Shown here in pieces: positions 7,206-15,164 of a stretch of 17,009 nt of DNA; positions within the stretch are counted from its first letter, which is position 1, and every line of letters begins with the position of its first letter. Source of the DNA: Sutterella sp. UBA4713 (GTDB lineage: Bacteria; Pseudomonadota; Gammaproteobacteria; Burkholderiales; Burkholderiaceae_F); contig DHJT01000062.1 of assembly GCA_002404465.1 (NCBI GenBank), positions 1-17,009 of the forward strand. Direction: 5' to 3'. The notes below the pieces were generated by a model, which was not told the DNA's origin, ran no database searches, and saw only the letters and a list, made by a program, of their open reading frames with translations. A program made the translations under genes and the position numbers.

Positions 7206-7281
7206 GGGGGTGTAGCTCAGCTGGGAGAGCGCTGCGTTCGCAATGCAGAGGTCAGGAGTTCGATCCTCCTCATCTCCACCA
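7206..7281 (+). tRNA. tRNA-Ala, anticodon CGC
   Basis: A full 76-nt cloverleaf with encoded CCA. The acceptor stem is GGGGGTG (7206-7212) with CATCTCC (7271-7277), including the G3-U70 wobble that identifies alanine tRNAs. The D arm is GCTC/GAGC. The anticodon stem is CTGCG/TGCAG with loop TTCGCAA, giving anticodon CGC, which reads the alanine codon GCG. The T arm is AGGAG/CTCCT with loop TTCGATC. The discriminator is A. CGC is a less common alanine isoacceptor; GCG could usually also be read by a TGC anticodon, so this gene may be an extra helper for that codon. Confidence 0.97.
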
Positions 7282-7291
7282 AATATCAGGG

Positions 7292-7324
7292 ACCCGGGGA
7301 CCGAATTCGGCGCTCGGGTTTTTT
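7292..7324 (+). terminator. Intrinsic terminator after tRNA-Ala
   Basis: ACCCG (7292-7296) pairs with CGGGT (7315-7319). The intervening sequence contains a self-complementary CCGAATTCGG (7301-7310). A run of six T follows (7319-7324). It starts 11 nt after the tRNA CCA end. Confidence 0.75.
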
Positions 7325-7544
7325 CATGGACTCGTCGGAATCATCAAGAGCCTGATCCTTGTCCGAGTAATCTCAGGAGAAAGACTTTCGAAAACCCCCA
7401 CGAAGGCCTAGTGATGTACTTGCGTTATTTGCTTAGTTACTTTCAACTTGTCGCTTTCTGATTAGTCACTATTCACAGTTTCGCACTCCGCGTTTTCTCC
7501 ATACGATACAGCTGTCTGGATCGTTTTTTCAAAAGGAGTGCCCT

Positions 7545-7640
7545 ATGTTCCCGATTAATAACACAATGGACGTCGTCGCTCTGGTCATTGCCGCAGCAAC
7601 CTGTGTGATTCTCGTTCTTGTTGCTTGGAAAACGAGTTAA
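7545..7640 (+). CDS. Predicted 31-aa single-span membrane microprotein
   Basis: The ATG at 7545 has an excellent Shine-Dalgarno, AAGGAG (7533-7538), with ideal 6-nt spacing. The product has a short polar start (MFPINNTMD), one hydrophobic helix of about 18-20 residues (VVALVIAAATCVILVLVAW, residues 10-28) and a basic KTS tail, ending with TAA at 7640. I do not recognise the family. It could be a small subunit or regulator of a membrane complex, or a hydrophobic type I toxin; neither can be decided from sequence. It stands alone between the tRNA terminator and the terminator at 7705, so it is probably its own transcription unit. No convincing promoter is visible in the roughly 220 nt before it. 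Confidence 0.65.
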   Translation: MFPINNTMDVVALVIAAATCVILVLVAWKTS

Positions 7641-7660
7641 ATCCGTTTTTTGTTTCTCTC

Positions 7661-7694
7661 CGGCAGAGCCACAGGCGTCTGTTAGGCAATGCCG
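7661..7694 (+). other. Structured stem-loop in the 3' region of the microprotein gene
   Basis: CGGCA (7661-7665) pairs with TGCCG (7690-7694), GCC (7668-7670) with GGC (7685-7687), and ACAG (7671-7674) with CTGT (7679-7682). The apical loop is GCGT. Between the helices are a 2x2 internal loop (GA/AA) and a TA bulge. There is no T-run directly after it, so it is not itself a terminator. It may stabilise the mRNA or belong to a small RNA (inference). Confidence 0.45.
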
Positions 7695-7704
7695 TCATCT
7701 GCTT

Positions 7705-7732
7705 ATCCCGCCCTTGCCGGCGGGATTTTTTT
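7705..7732 (+). terminator. Strong intrinsic terminator
   Basis: CCCGCC (7707-7712) pairs with GGCGGG (7719-7724) around a CTTGCC loop, extended by two A-T pairs. A run of seven T follows (7726-7732). It ends the microprotein transcript and insulates recC from upstream transcription. The 165 nt from here to recC hold an A/T dyad at 7755-7771 and a TTGCCG/CGGCAA hairpin at 7780-7797, but no clear promoter. Confidence 0.9.
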
Positions 7733-7897
7733 CCTCTTTCCCTTCTGATTTTTTAGAAAAAAGTTTTTTCTTGTCTGAATTGCCGACAATCCGGCAAGCC
7801 TCTGAACCCTTTTTCCAAACTGCTAAACTCAATCCGATTAGTTCGTTTGAAAACACATCGTAAAGCGGCTTTTTGTCTTGCCGACACACGGAAAATC

Positions 7898-10800
7898 ATG
7901 GCACTGCATATCGCCTACTCCAACAGTTATGAAGTCCTGAAAGCCCAACTGACCGTCAATCTGGAAATGGACAGTAAGTCCGGAGCCGATCTGCTGTTTT
8001 CTCCGATTCGAATCGTTGTTCCTTCACGAGAAGTTGAAAACGACATTGCCAGAACTGTGTGCAAAACAGACGGCATTTGTATCGGATTTTCGTTTTCCAA
8101 CTTGGCCGGCTGGTTAAAACCGTATGGGTCGTTCTGGCACTCATCGAGCATGGATAGCTTCACGCTCCCATGGCGTTTGTACCCGATCCTTACACACATT
8201 CAAAAAGAAAACGATGTCACTTCGGAATACGCCCGACTAATCGAGTACTTGCAAGGAAAGGCTCCGGGGGAGCTTTTTTCCCTTGCAGAACATATCGCCC
8301 ACGTTTTCACAAAGTACGTCAACTATCGGTATGACTGGGTTTGCTCCTGGATTGACGACTCGCAGGCCACGCGCGACACGGAAAAACTTGCCAGGCAACC
8401 GGACTTCGGCTGGCAAAAACATCTGTGGAAAGAACTCCGCGCACGTGATCGGGAAAATGAACACACAAACAGTCAGTACAAGTCAACTTCATACACCGGT
8501 AAAATTCTTGCTCTCCAAAGAGAATTGCTTGCAGACGATACCGAAGAGAGTGCTGCAACCGACGAAAAAACGCCCGTTCACATTTTTCTGCCGCATACAT
8601 TACCGCCTCTTGCCATGCCCGTCCTTGCCCGCCAAGCCCAGGAGCGCGACGTGTGGCTCTATGTCGTCAATCCTTGCTGTCGGTATTGGTTCGATCCGAA
8701 AGATGCCGTTCCCAAAGAACTTTTCCGCTGGACGGAAAATTCGCATATGGCACAAAGAAACCAATTCCTCAGAGAAAATGCCAAAAGCATCCGTGCTTTC
8801 ATCGACAGACTCTGGCAGTATGCCCCGGACGAGGGGATGTCTGCATCCAAGCTCATCGAGGATAACTACGTGCGTTCTCGGAACAATCTGGAGGGAATGC
8901 ATCGATTTTGGGAGCAGGCGACAGAAGGTGTCTACACGCAAGTTGCAAATGCCGACCAATCCTTTATTTGGCAAAAACGTCAAACGCAAGACAACCGTCC
9001 GCTCCCCCTTTTGGATGCCGTCGTCAACAGTCTGCTTTTTGACTGTCCCTTAACCGGTGACGGAGTCGATTTTTCATTTGATGCAAAGAACTTTTCAGCA
9101 ACTCGGGACACGAGTTTGCGCCTATTTAAATCCAATGGCCTAATCGGGCAGATCGAAGCTGTGGTCGACTGGATCGAAGCCTTAAAACAAGCACATAACT
9201 ACAGTGCATCGGATTTTCTTATTGTTACGCCGAATATTTCAAATATTGCCGGTCTTGTCCGAGGCGTGATGAATGCGCGAGCCCCGGAAAATCGCATCGC
9301 ATACAAAATTCTCGGCGAGGTCAACAACCGAGAAAACGCACTGTTGCAATCGGGAGATTTCTTCTTTAAAACCCCCGATTTCGATACTTTCTTCGAGCTC
9401 ATCTCATCGCCGCTTTTCATGCGTTGCTGGGATATTGACTACACGGACTTAGAAATCCTCCGCACCTGGCTTGCAACTGCAGGATTTTGTAGCGGAGTCT
9501 CCCTATCTCATACTCGCGCCCTTTTCGGACAAGACGCCGTAAAAAACAATGACACGACACTCAAGAATGCCGTCAAGCGCCTGACATTGGGTTTTGTCTA
9601 TCCGCAGGGAACAGGGGCTGTTTACGGGCAATCGCTTGCCGTCTTCGGTAATGAAATTCAGGGATTTGACAATGAGACGGTTGCCGAGCAACCTATCTTG
9701 TTTAACCGGCTTTTGAGCCTGTGGCAGAAGGTAAAAACCTTGTCTGAACTTGCCGGCTTCAACAAGGACCCATATGCGGGCCTTACGGCGGCCGAGTGGA
9801 AAATCTTTTCCGAAACCCTTTTGGACTCTCTTTACCCGAGCAAACCAGATACCTTCGTGCAGGAGGCGCGCGACAGCTTCGCTCAAGCAGTCGCAACTCT
9901 TCATGAAACCATCTTAAGTGCCACACAAGATCCCGAAGAGAAGATTGCGCCCGAGGTCTACTGGGCCTCGCTCAAGCGCGCCGTCAGCGTCTCCGTCATT
10001 CAAAGCCGCCAGGAAGGCGCCGTCACATTTGCCAACATGGATGCGCTGCGCAATATTCCCTTTAAAGCCATCGCCATGATAGGGCTCGAAGAAGATTCGG
10101 ACTTCCCGGGCAATACCGTAAGCGAAGAGTTCGATTTAACTTGTGCCTATCGCACCCGCAACGATGCCCCCGGCTTTCGTCGCGGTGACCAGGATTCAAG
10201 ACTTGACAACCGTAGTTTGTTTCTCGAATTGATTTGTTCGGCCAAGCGCCACCTGTTGATAACCTACGACGCCGGCGGCAATTCCGTAGAAAAATCAAAA
10301 AATGCCTGCGCCGTTGTGGAAGACTTCGCTCAATGGCTCGATGAGCAAGCGCCCGGCATTCTTGCCAAGATTTCCGGATCGCTGCCGACTTCGCGGCTAT
10401 CAAGCGAGTGTTTTGATATCAGTCGGGATAAAAACGGAAACGCCGACGGTATTCGTTTCTTTACGAATCGAAATCCCTACGACTTTTACGCCTGGAAAAA
10501 TTCCGTTGATATTCCCAAGCCTGACGAACATGCAGAAGACTATTTAAGAGGGCTTTCGTCCGAATCTGATTCCGATTCGGAAATTCTTTATTGGAAAGAT
10601 ATTCTGGGCGTCTGGATGAACCCGACACGGTACATTCACGGAAAACTCAAACTGGTGTTCTTTTACGGCACACCCGAACAAGTCGAACCTACCGGCTTGT
10701 TTCCGGATCTTGCCTCCGATCCCTTACAAAAAAAGGTGTTGGCTCAGCACCTTTTAGAAAAGCTTCAGTCGATAGACAGCGAAGGAAAGTCAGAGCAAGA

Positions 10801-11569
10801 ACTCGTTTCCCTTCTGTGCAATGAGGAAGGTTTCCGCCTGAATCCGATTTACGGATTCGCGCCGCTCCGCCCCTTGGCACTTGAACCCCTCGCACGGCAA
10901 GCGGTTTCGATTTTTCTCGCTCAAAAAAATCTGGCTCCGCTCGGTCTTGTGCGGGAAGATCCCGGTTATCTGACCGTTGGCAATACACGCATTCGGTTAC
11001 CGCTTCTCGATATCATCAAGACCGACTCCGAAGGATCGACAACCGATTTTCTCATCACGGCCTTAAGTCAAAGCGACTACGTGCGTGCTTCGCTCCTGCA
11101 AATGGCCCTGAGAGCTTTGGATAACGAGCGTAGCGAAAAGAAAAATTACAAGTTGCGTCTTCTCGGAATAGCCGATACCGGAACGGCACAGGAGCTTCCG
11201 GAGTGTGCCGACCGTATAGCGGATAAAAACGATGTGCGTGCCCTTCTCCCAGCTGAAGCCTTTTTACTCATTCAAGCGTTTGTTCAACTGACAAAGACCG
11301 TGAATACGCAAATCCGCGTTCTTCAAAAACCGACTTCCGACCCAAATCGTCAGAAGGGTTTGCACCTATTTAACCCAATCTGGCGAGGATTTGATGCTCT
11401 GCAAAAAGACATTACGGACAAGAAAGACGTGTTAGATGACCTTGCCCTATTCAATCCCCACAAAACACCTTCCAAAAAGGCGAACACTGCAGACGATGCT
11501 GCCAGACAAATCATCACGACAATTGAGACATTCATCAAGACGGCCTCCGGCCGTAAGGAGTCCGTATGA
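7898..11569 (+). CDS. recC: RecBCD subunit RecC (Chi recognition), 1223 aa
   Basis: RecC holds RecB and RecD together, splits the DNA duplex and recognises Chi in the 3' strand. It is an inactivated SF1 helicase/nuclease relative. As expected, no Walker A GKT motif is seen in the N-terminal domain, which begins MALHIAYSNSYEVL. Family-like segments include ISSPLFMRCWDIDYTDLEIL (about residues 505-525) and a region at about 710-800 with IPFKAIAMIGLEED, RRGDQDSRLDNRSLFLE and AKRHLLITYDA, which matches the RecC pattern of IPFK...G...D and RRDDDRYLFLE. I prefer the ATG at 7898 (GGAA upstream, usual RecC beginning); an in-frame ATG at 7847 would add 17 residues unlike the family. It is somewhat longer than the E. 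coli protein. The stop overlaps the recB start as ATGA, implying coupled translation. Confidence 0.92.
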   Translation: MALHIAYSNSYEVLKAQLTVNLEMDSKSGADLLFSPIRIVVPSREVENDIARTVCKTDGICIGFSFSNLAGWLKPYGSFWHSSSMDSFTLPWRLYPILTHIQKENDVTSEYARLIEYLQGKAPGELFSLAEHIAHVFTKYVNYRYDWVCSWIDDSQATRDTEKLARQPDFGWQKHLWKELRARDRENEHTNSQYKSTSYTGKILALQRELLADDTEESAATDEKTPVHIFLPHTLPPLAMPVLARQAQERDVWLYVVNPCCRYWFDPKDAVPKELFRWTENSHMAQRNQFLRENAKSIRAFIDRLWQYAPDEGMSASKLIEDNYVRSRNNLEGMHRFWEQATEGVYTQVANADQSFIWQKRQTQDNRPLPLLDAVVNSLLFDCPLTGDGVDFSFDAKNFSATRDTSLRLFKSNGLIGQIEAVVDWIEALKQAHNYSASDFLIVTPNISNIAGLVRGVMNARAPENRIAYKILGEVNNRENALLQSGDFFFKTPDFDTFFELISSPLFMRCWDIDYTDLEILRTWLATAGFCSGVSLSHTRALFGQDAVKNNDTTLKNAVKRLTLGFVYPQGTGAVYGQSLAVFGNEIQGFDNETVAEQPILFNRLLSLWQKVKTLSELAGFNKDPYAGLTAAEWKIFSETLLDSLYPSKPDTFVQEARDSFAQAVATLHETILSATQDPEEKIAPEVYWASLKRAVSVSVIQSRQEGAVTFANMDALRNIPFKAIAMIGLEEDSDFPGNTVSEEFDLTCAYRTRNDAPGFRRGDQDSRLDNRSLFLELICSAKRHLLITYDAGGNSVEKSKNACAVVEDFAQWLDEQAPGILAKISGSLPTSRLSSECFDISRDKNGNADGIRFFTNRNPYDFYAWKNSVDIPKPDEHAEDYLRGLSSESDSDSEILYWKDILGVWMNPTRYIHGKLKLVFFYGTPEQVEPTGLFPDLASDPLQKKVLAQHLLEKLQSIDSEGKSEQELVSLLCNEEGFRLNPIYGFAPLRPLALEPLARQAVSIFLAQKNLAPLGLVREDPGYLTVGNTRIRLPLLDIIKTDSEGSTTDFLITALSQSDYVRASLLQMALRALDNERSEKKNYKLRLLGIADTGTAQELPECADRIADKNDVRALLPAEAFLLIQAFVQLTKTVNTQIRVLQKPTSDPNRQKGLHLFNPIWRGFDALQKDITDKKDVLDDLALFNPHKTPSKKANTADDAARQIITTIETFIKTASGRKESV

Positions 11570-14500
11570 CAACCGATTCCTTTCACGCGGTCGATTTTGA
11601 CTACACGAGAACCGAACTCCACGGTCCGATGCTCATTGAGGCCAGTGCCGGAACCGGAAAAACGTTTTCTCTGGAAAGAATTATTTTGCGCTTAATTGTC
11701 GAGGAAGATGAAAACGGTACGGCCGTCGGACTTGACCATCTGCTTCTTGTGACCTTTACCAATGCCGCAACATCGGAATTACGAATGCGGGTGCGCCAAA
11801 CACTCCGGAATGTCTTGCGAACTTGGAATACATTGTTACAAGGAAAAACGCCGAACGAGAAAGTCGATTCGCTGATTCAGGGCTGGTTTGATGCAGCAGA
11901 AATTGTCCGACGAAGCAACGAGCCGAATCGGACAAAGGAAGCGGTCAATGATTGGCACCGACGCGTTAAAAAGCGTCTGGAAGACGCTTGTCACGTGATT
12001 GACGTGGCGGCGATTTACACGATTCACGCCTTCGCGCAAAAACTTCTCAAAGAATTTTCCCTTTCCTGCGACGGCTTTGCCGAACGGCAGATTCTTCAGG
12101 ATGCCGAACTCGAATCCATAAAGGCCGACCTGCTCGATAACTACTTAAGAGAGCACCTGCCGTCAGACAATCCTTCTCTTTTAAAGGAAATCCTTCAGTA
12201 CACAGAAGTGAGAGAGGCCTTCAAAGACTTGGGACGCGAAAAACCGGAGTACATCCGAACATTGACTGTAAAAAAACTAACGTCTGAAGAAACAAAAGAC
12301 AATAAAAAAGGCGCCGAAAAAGCCACCGCCTTGAGCCCGGAAGCAAAAGTCTGGTTCACAAAACTTTTCACGTCGTTCCCCGGCCTTTTATCCGAACGAT
12401 TACGACGTTTGGGCTACGCCACACATGACGGCATGCTTTTAGAACTCCTCGGATACTTAAGAGAGCAATCCGGACATCCAGACCAGAACGGCAGCTCCTT
12501 CATTGATACGGTCCGCACCCGATACAGGGCTGTTTTAATCGACGAATTTCAAGACACCGACCCGGTTCAGTACGAGATTTTCAAAATTCTTTTTCTAGAC
12601 GCTAAATCCTGCCGTACTCCGCCCTCTGACAAAATCTTTTTCGTCGGCGATCCGAAGCAAGCCATTTATTCGTTTCGATCAGCCGAACTCGAAACCTATC
12701 TGCTGGCGAAAAAGAACATCCGCGTCGTAAAAAGCCTTTCAATCAATTACCGGTCAACACCGTCACTCATTGGTGTCTTTAATCGGTTTTTTTCCTCCGA
12801 GGCTGCTTTTCAAATGTCGGAAGCCTCATTCCCGACGCGCATTGAACCGTGCCAAAACACTCCGCCCCTGCCTCTTCGGTTTAAGGAATTCGAAAACGGA
12901 CACGTCGAAGACTTGCCGTCCTTTGAATTCTGGACAATTCCTTCGGGCAAGGTCGAAGCAGAAAAAATTAAGGCACGGAAACTTTCGCCCGCAAGCATTG
13001 AGCTCAATGCCATTTCCAACGACATCGTCTCGCTTCTCGGCGGGCAAATCAACGGAAAGAAGGGGACGATTTTCGTTTATGCAGGAACCGAAAAAGAGCG
13101 CCCCATCGAGGCCGGGGATATCGCCGTTCTCGTTCGCCGAAACGTCGATGCTCAGAAAGTCGTCACTGAACTTCGAAGCCACGGACTGCGTGCTGCCGTC
13201 CTCTCCAAAGAAAGTGTCTTCAGTCGCCCCGAAGCCGTTGAACTTCTTTTGTTTCTCCAGGCCGTGCTCACACCGAAAACTCGAAGTGCATTTAACAGTG
13301 CAGCGGCAACCGTGTTTGTCGGCTATTCCCTTGCAGATCGCCTTAACGAAACACGCGCGTCTTGCCTGCAAGAAATTCTTCGTCAAGTAGCCGCTGACTT
13401 GCCTGAGTACGGCGCCTATGCCGTGCTTTTGCGCCTAATGCGGGAAACAGAAGCGACTCGAGGCTTCGGAACCATTGCGCGTCTTCTGAAGGAAGAAAAT
13501 TCACGCGCTCTGATTAACTACCAACATCTGCTTGACCTCATCGAGTGCGAACAACGGCACACGCAATCGCTTTCCGGACTGATTGCCTGGCTGACACAAA
13601 AGATTGCTCAATCCTCGAATGTCGGCGATGACGAGAAACTCCGTCCGGACAACGGAAAATCCCTCATAAACGTTATGACCATCCACGCCAGTAAAGGACT
13701 GGAATTTCCCGTTGTTTACCTGGCCGGCGCAGGAAGTCTCAAGCCGAAAATCGACGGGAGTCAAAAGCGCTTTACTTTCCGAGAAACAGATTCCGAAGGA
13801 AATCGATACTTGATTGCATATCCTGAAAAACAACCGCTCAAGGAACACGTCGATACGGTTACTCGTGAAACGCAGGAAACGCAACGTTTGGCCTATGTAG
13901 CAATGACACGCGCCTCACAACGCCTTGTACTGCCGCTTGTTTTTACGTTGACTTCAACAGGAAAATACAGAGACTGTGATTCAAATGCCTATCTAAAGGC
14001 ATTGCTCCCGACAAAAGGATCCGACACAAAAAGCAAAGGGAACGGTCTCGAAGCGATGAACAGTATCTTCGATTTCATAAAACAAAATCCGGGAAATTAC
14101 ATCGCCTATCAGCTTGGCCCCTGCAAAAAGCATGTGTTCCGATCGCAGAAAACAGGTTCTTCGAAGACATCGATTGTCTATCCGGCCCAGTCGTTGGAGC
14201 GAGTTTGGACGCAGTCGAGCTTTACAACGCTTTCCAAGTTCTTTGTCAACAACCATGACACGGGATCGGCCTGTACGTATTTGTCTTTCCCGGCAGGCGC
14301 CGACGCCGGAACCTTTCTACACAAAGTTATGGAAACGGCCATTGTCCGTGCCGGAGGTTTGCCAAAAGAGGTTCTTGATAGTGACACATGGCTCATCGAA
14401 CATGTGAATCGTTCTTTTGATTGGAACATGAAAGGAACTCTCGGGACGCTTTCCGGTTCCGAGCAGCCGGACCCGGCCGTGGGTATTGCCTACGCAGGAG

Positions 14501-15156
14501 ACTTTGAAGCCTACTGCCGCGCATGGCTTATCCGAACGTTCAAGCAACTTTTTCAGACGCCGATTTTTGAAGGCGAAACATTACGGGATTTAATCGGAAG
14601 GCGGCACCTTGCACCCGAAATCGGGTTTCTCGGATCTATCGGCAATCGGGCTTTCACCCCCGATCGCCTTGAAAAAGCCTTTACCGAAAATTCGGTTTTT
14701 TCCTTTGTCGTCAACCGCGGTGAAGGTTCGAAAGAAAGGTTCCCTCTCGCGCAGTCTCTGTACGGATTTCTAGCCGGTCAAATTGATTTGATCTTCAAAG
14801 ACAAAAACGAACGCTACTGGATTGTTGACTGGAAAAGTAACAAGATTGAAGACCCGGAGCAAAACCACTCGCGTGACTATTTCGGAAACTACACGACAGA
14901 AGCCATGGACTCTGTCATGCGCGGCGCCAATTACAAGCTTCAGGCCCTTTGCTACCTAACGGCACTAAAGCGTTTTTTGCACAAGTATTACAAAAACGAA
15001 GCACTGGCTCTTTCCCACATGGGAGGGGCTTTGTATGTCTTTTTACGCGGCATCGGACAGGTTAACGGACGCCAAACCGGGATTTATCGTATGCCGATGG
15101 ATTCGACACTTACCGATGCCGTCAACACTTTAGACCGACTCCTCACAAGCCGGTAA
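11566..15156 (+). CDS. recB: RecBCD subunit RecB, helicase-nuclease, 1196 aa
   Basis: RecB is the 3'-5' SF1A helicase and sole nuclease of the complex, and loads RecA after Chi. All helicase motifs are visible: Walker A ASAGTGKT (26-33), LVTFTNAAT (motif Ia), TIHAFAQ, Walker B IDEFQDTDP (about 325-333), GDPKQAIYSFR (motif III), NYRSTPSLI (IV), TIHASKGLEFPVVY (V, near 705-718) and RLAYVAMTRA (VI). The C-terminal nuclease domain is complete: GTFLH with H919, the metal ligands D1074 (QIDLIF) and D1088 with K1090 (IVDWKSNK), then QALCY (1126-1130). Length is close to E. coli RecB (1180). The ATG at 11566 overlaps the recC stop, and a GGAG lies just upstream in recC (AAGGAGTCCGT before ATG), supporting this start. 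No disruption is seen. Confidence 0.98.
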   Translation: MTTDSFHAVDFDYTRTELHGPMLIEASAGTGKTFSLERIILRLIVEEDENGTAVGLDHLLLVTFTNAATSELRMRVRQTLRNVLRTWNTLLQGKTPNEKVDSLIQGWFDAAEIVRRSNEPNRTKEAVNDWHRRVKKRLEDACHVIDVAAIYTIHAFAQKLLKEFSLSCDGFAERQILQDAELESIKADLLDNYLREHLPSDNPSLLKEILQYTEVREAFKDLGREKPEYIRTLTVKKLTSEETKDNKKGAEKATALSPEAKVWFTKLFTSFPGLLSERLRRLGYATHDGMLLELLGYLREQSGHPDQNGSSFIDTVRTRYRAVLIDEFQDTDPVQYEIFKILFLDAKSCRTPPSDKIFFVGDPKQAIYSFRSAELETYLLAKKNIRVVKSLSINYRSTPSLIGVFNRFFSSEAAFQMSEASFPTRIEPCQNTPPLPLRFKEFENGHVEDLPSFEFWTIPSGKVEAEKIKARKLSPASIELNAISNDIVSLLGGQINGKKGTIFVYAGTEKERPIEAGDIAVLVRRNVDAQKVVTELRSHGLRAAVLSKESVFSRPEAVELLLFLQAVLTPKTRSAFNSAAATVFVGYSLADRLNETRASCLQEILRQVAADLPEYGAYAVLLRLMRETEATRGFGTIARLLKEENSRALINYQHLLDLIECEQRHTQSLSGLIAWLTQKIAQSSNVGDDEKLRPDNGKSLINVMTIHASKGLEFPVVYLAGAGSLKPKIDGSQKRFTFRETDSEGNRYLIAYPEKQPLKEHVDTVTRETQETQRLAYVAMTRASQRLVLPLVFTLTSTGKYRDCDSNAYLKALLPTKGSDTKSKGNGLEAMNSIFDFIKQNPGNYIAYQLGPCKKHVFRSQKTGSSKTSIVYPAQSLERVWTQSSFTTLSKFFVNNHDTGSACTYLSFPAGADAGTFLHKVMETAIVRAGGLPKEVLDSDTWLIEHVNRSFDWNMKGTLGTLSGSEQPDPAVGIAYAGDFEAYCRAWLIRTFKQLFQTPIFEGETLRDLIGRRHLAPEIGFLGSIGNRAFTPDRLEKAFTENSVFSFVVNRGEGSKERFPLAQSLYGFLAGQIDLIFKDKNERYWIVDWKSNKIEDPEQNHSRDYFGNYTTEAMDSVMRGANYKLQALCYLTALKRFLHKYYKNEALALSHMGGALYVFLRGIGQVNGRQTGIYRMPMDSTLTDAVNTLDRLLTSR

Positions 15157-15164
15157 ATATAACC

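Noticed and set aside
7414..7461. 15-codon frame starting MYLRYLL with AAGG 7 nt upstream
   Set aside because: It is very short and nothing structural links it to the microprotein downstream; a leader peptide is possible but unsupported.
7755..7771. A/T dyad AGAAAAAA-G-TTTTTTCT before recC
   Set aside because: A low-complexity A/T palindrome of this kind arises easily by chance and no promoter or terminator could be built around it.
7780..7797. TTGCCG-CGGCAA hairpin upstream of recC
   Set aside because: It is a perfect 6-bp stem, but the next T-run is about 14 nt away, and no attenuator-like partner sequence was found.
7206..7897. tRNA-adjacent genomic island
   Set aside because: No integrase, no repeat of the tRNA 3' end and no foreign cargo are seen next to the tRNA.
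12770..13390. Open frame of about 200 codons in another frame inside recB, and a matching one on the opposite strand
   Set aside because: They lie within the intact recB frame, which carries all helicase motifs across this interval.
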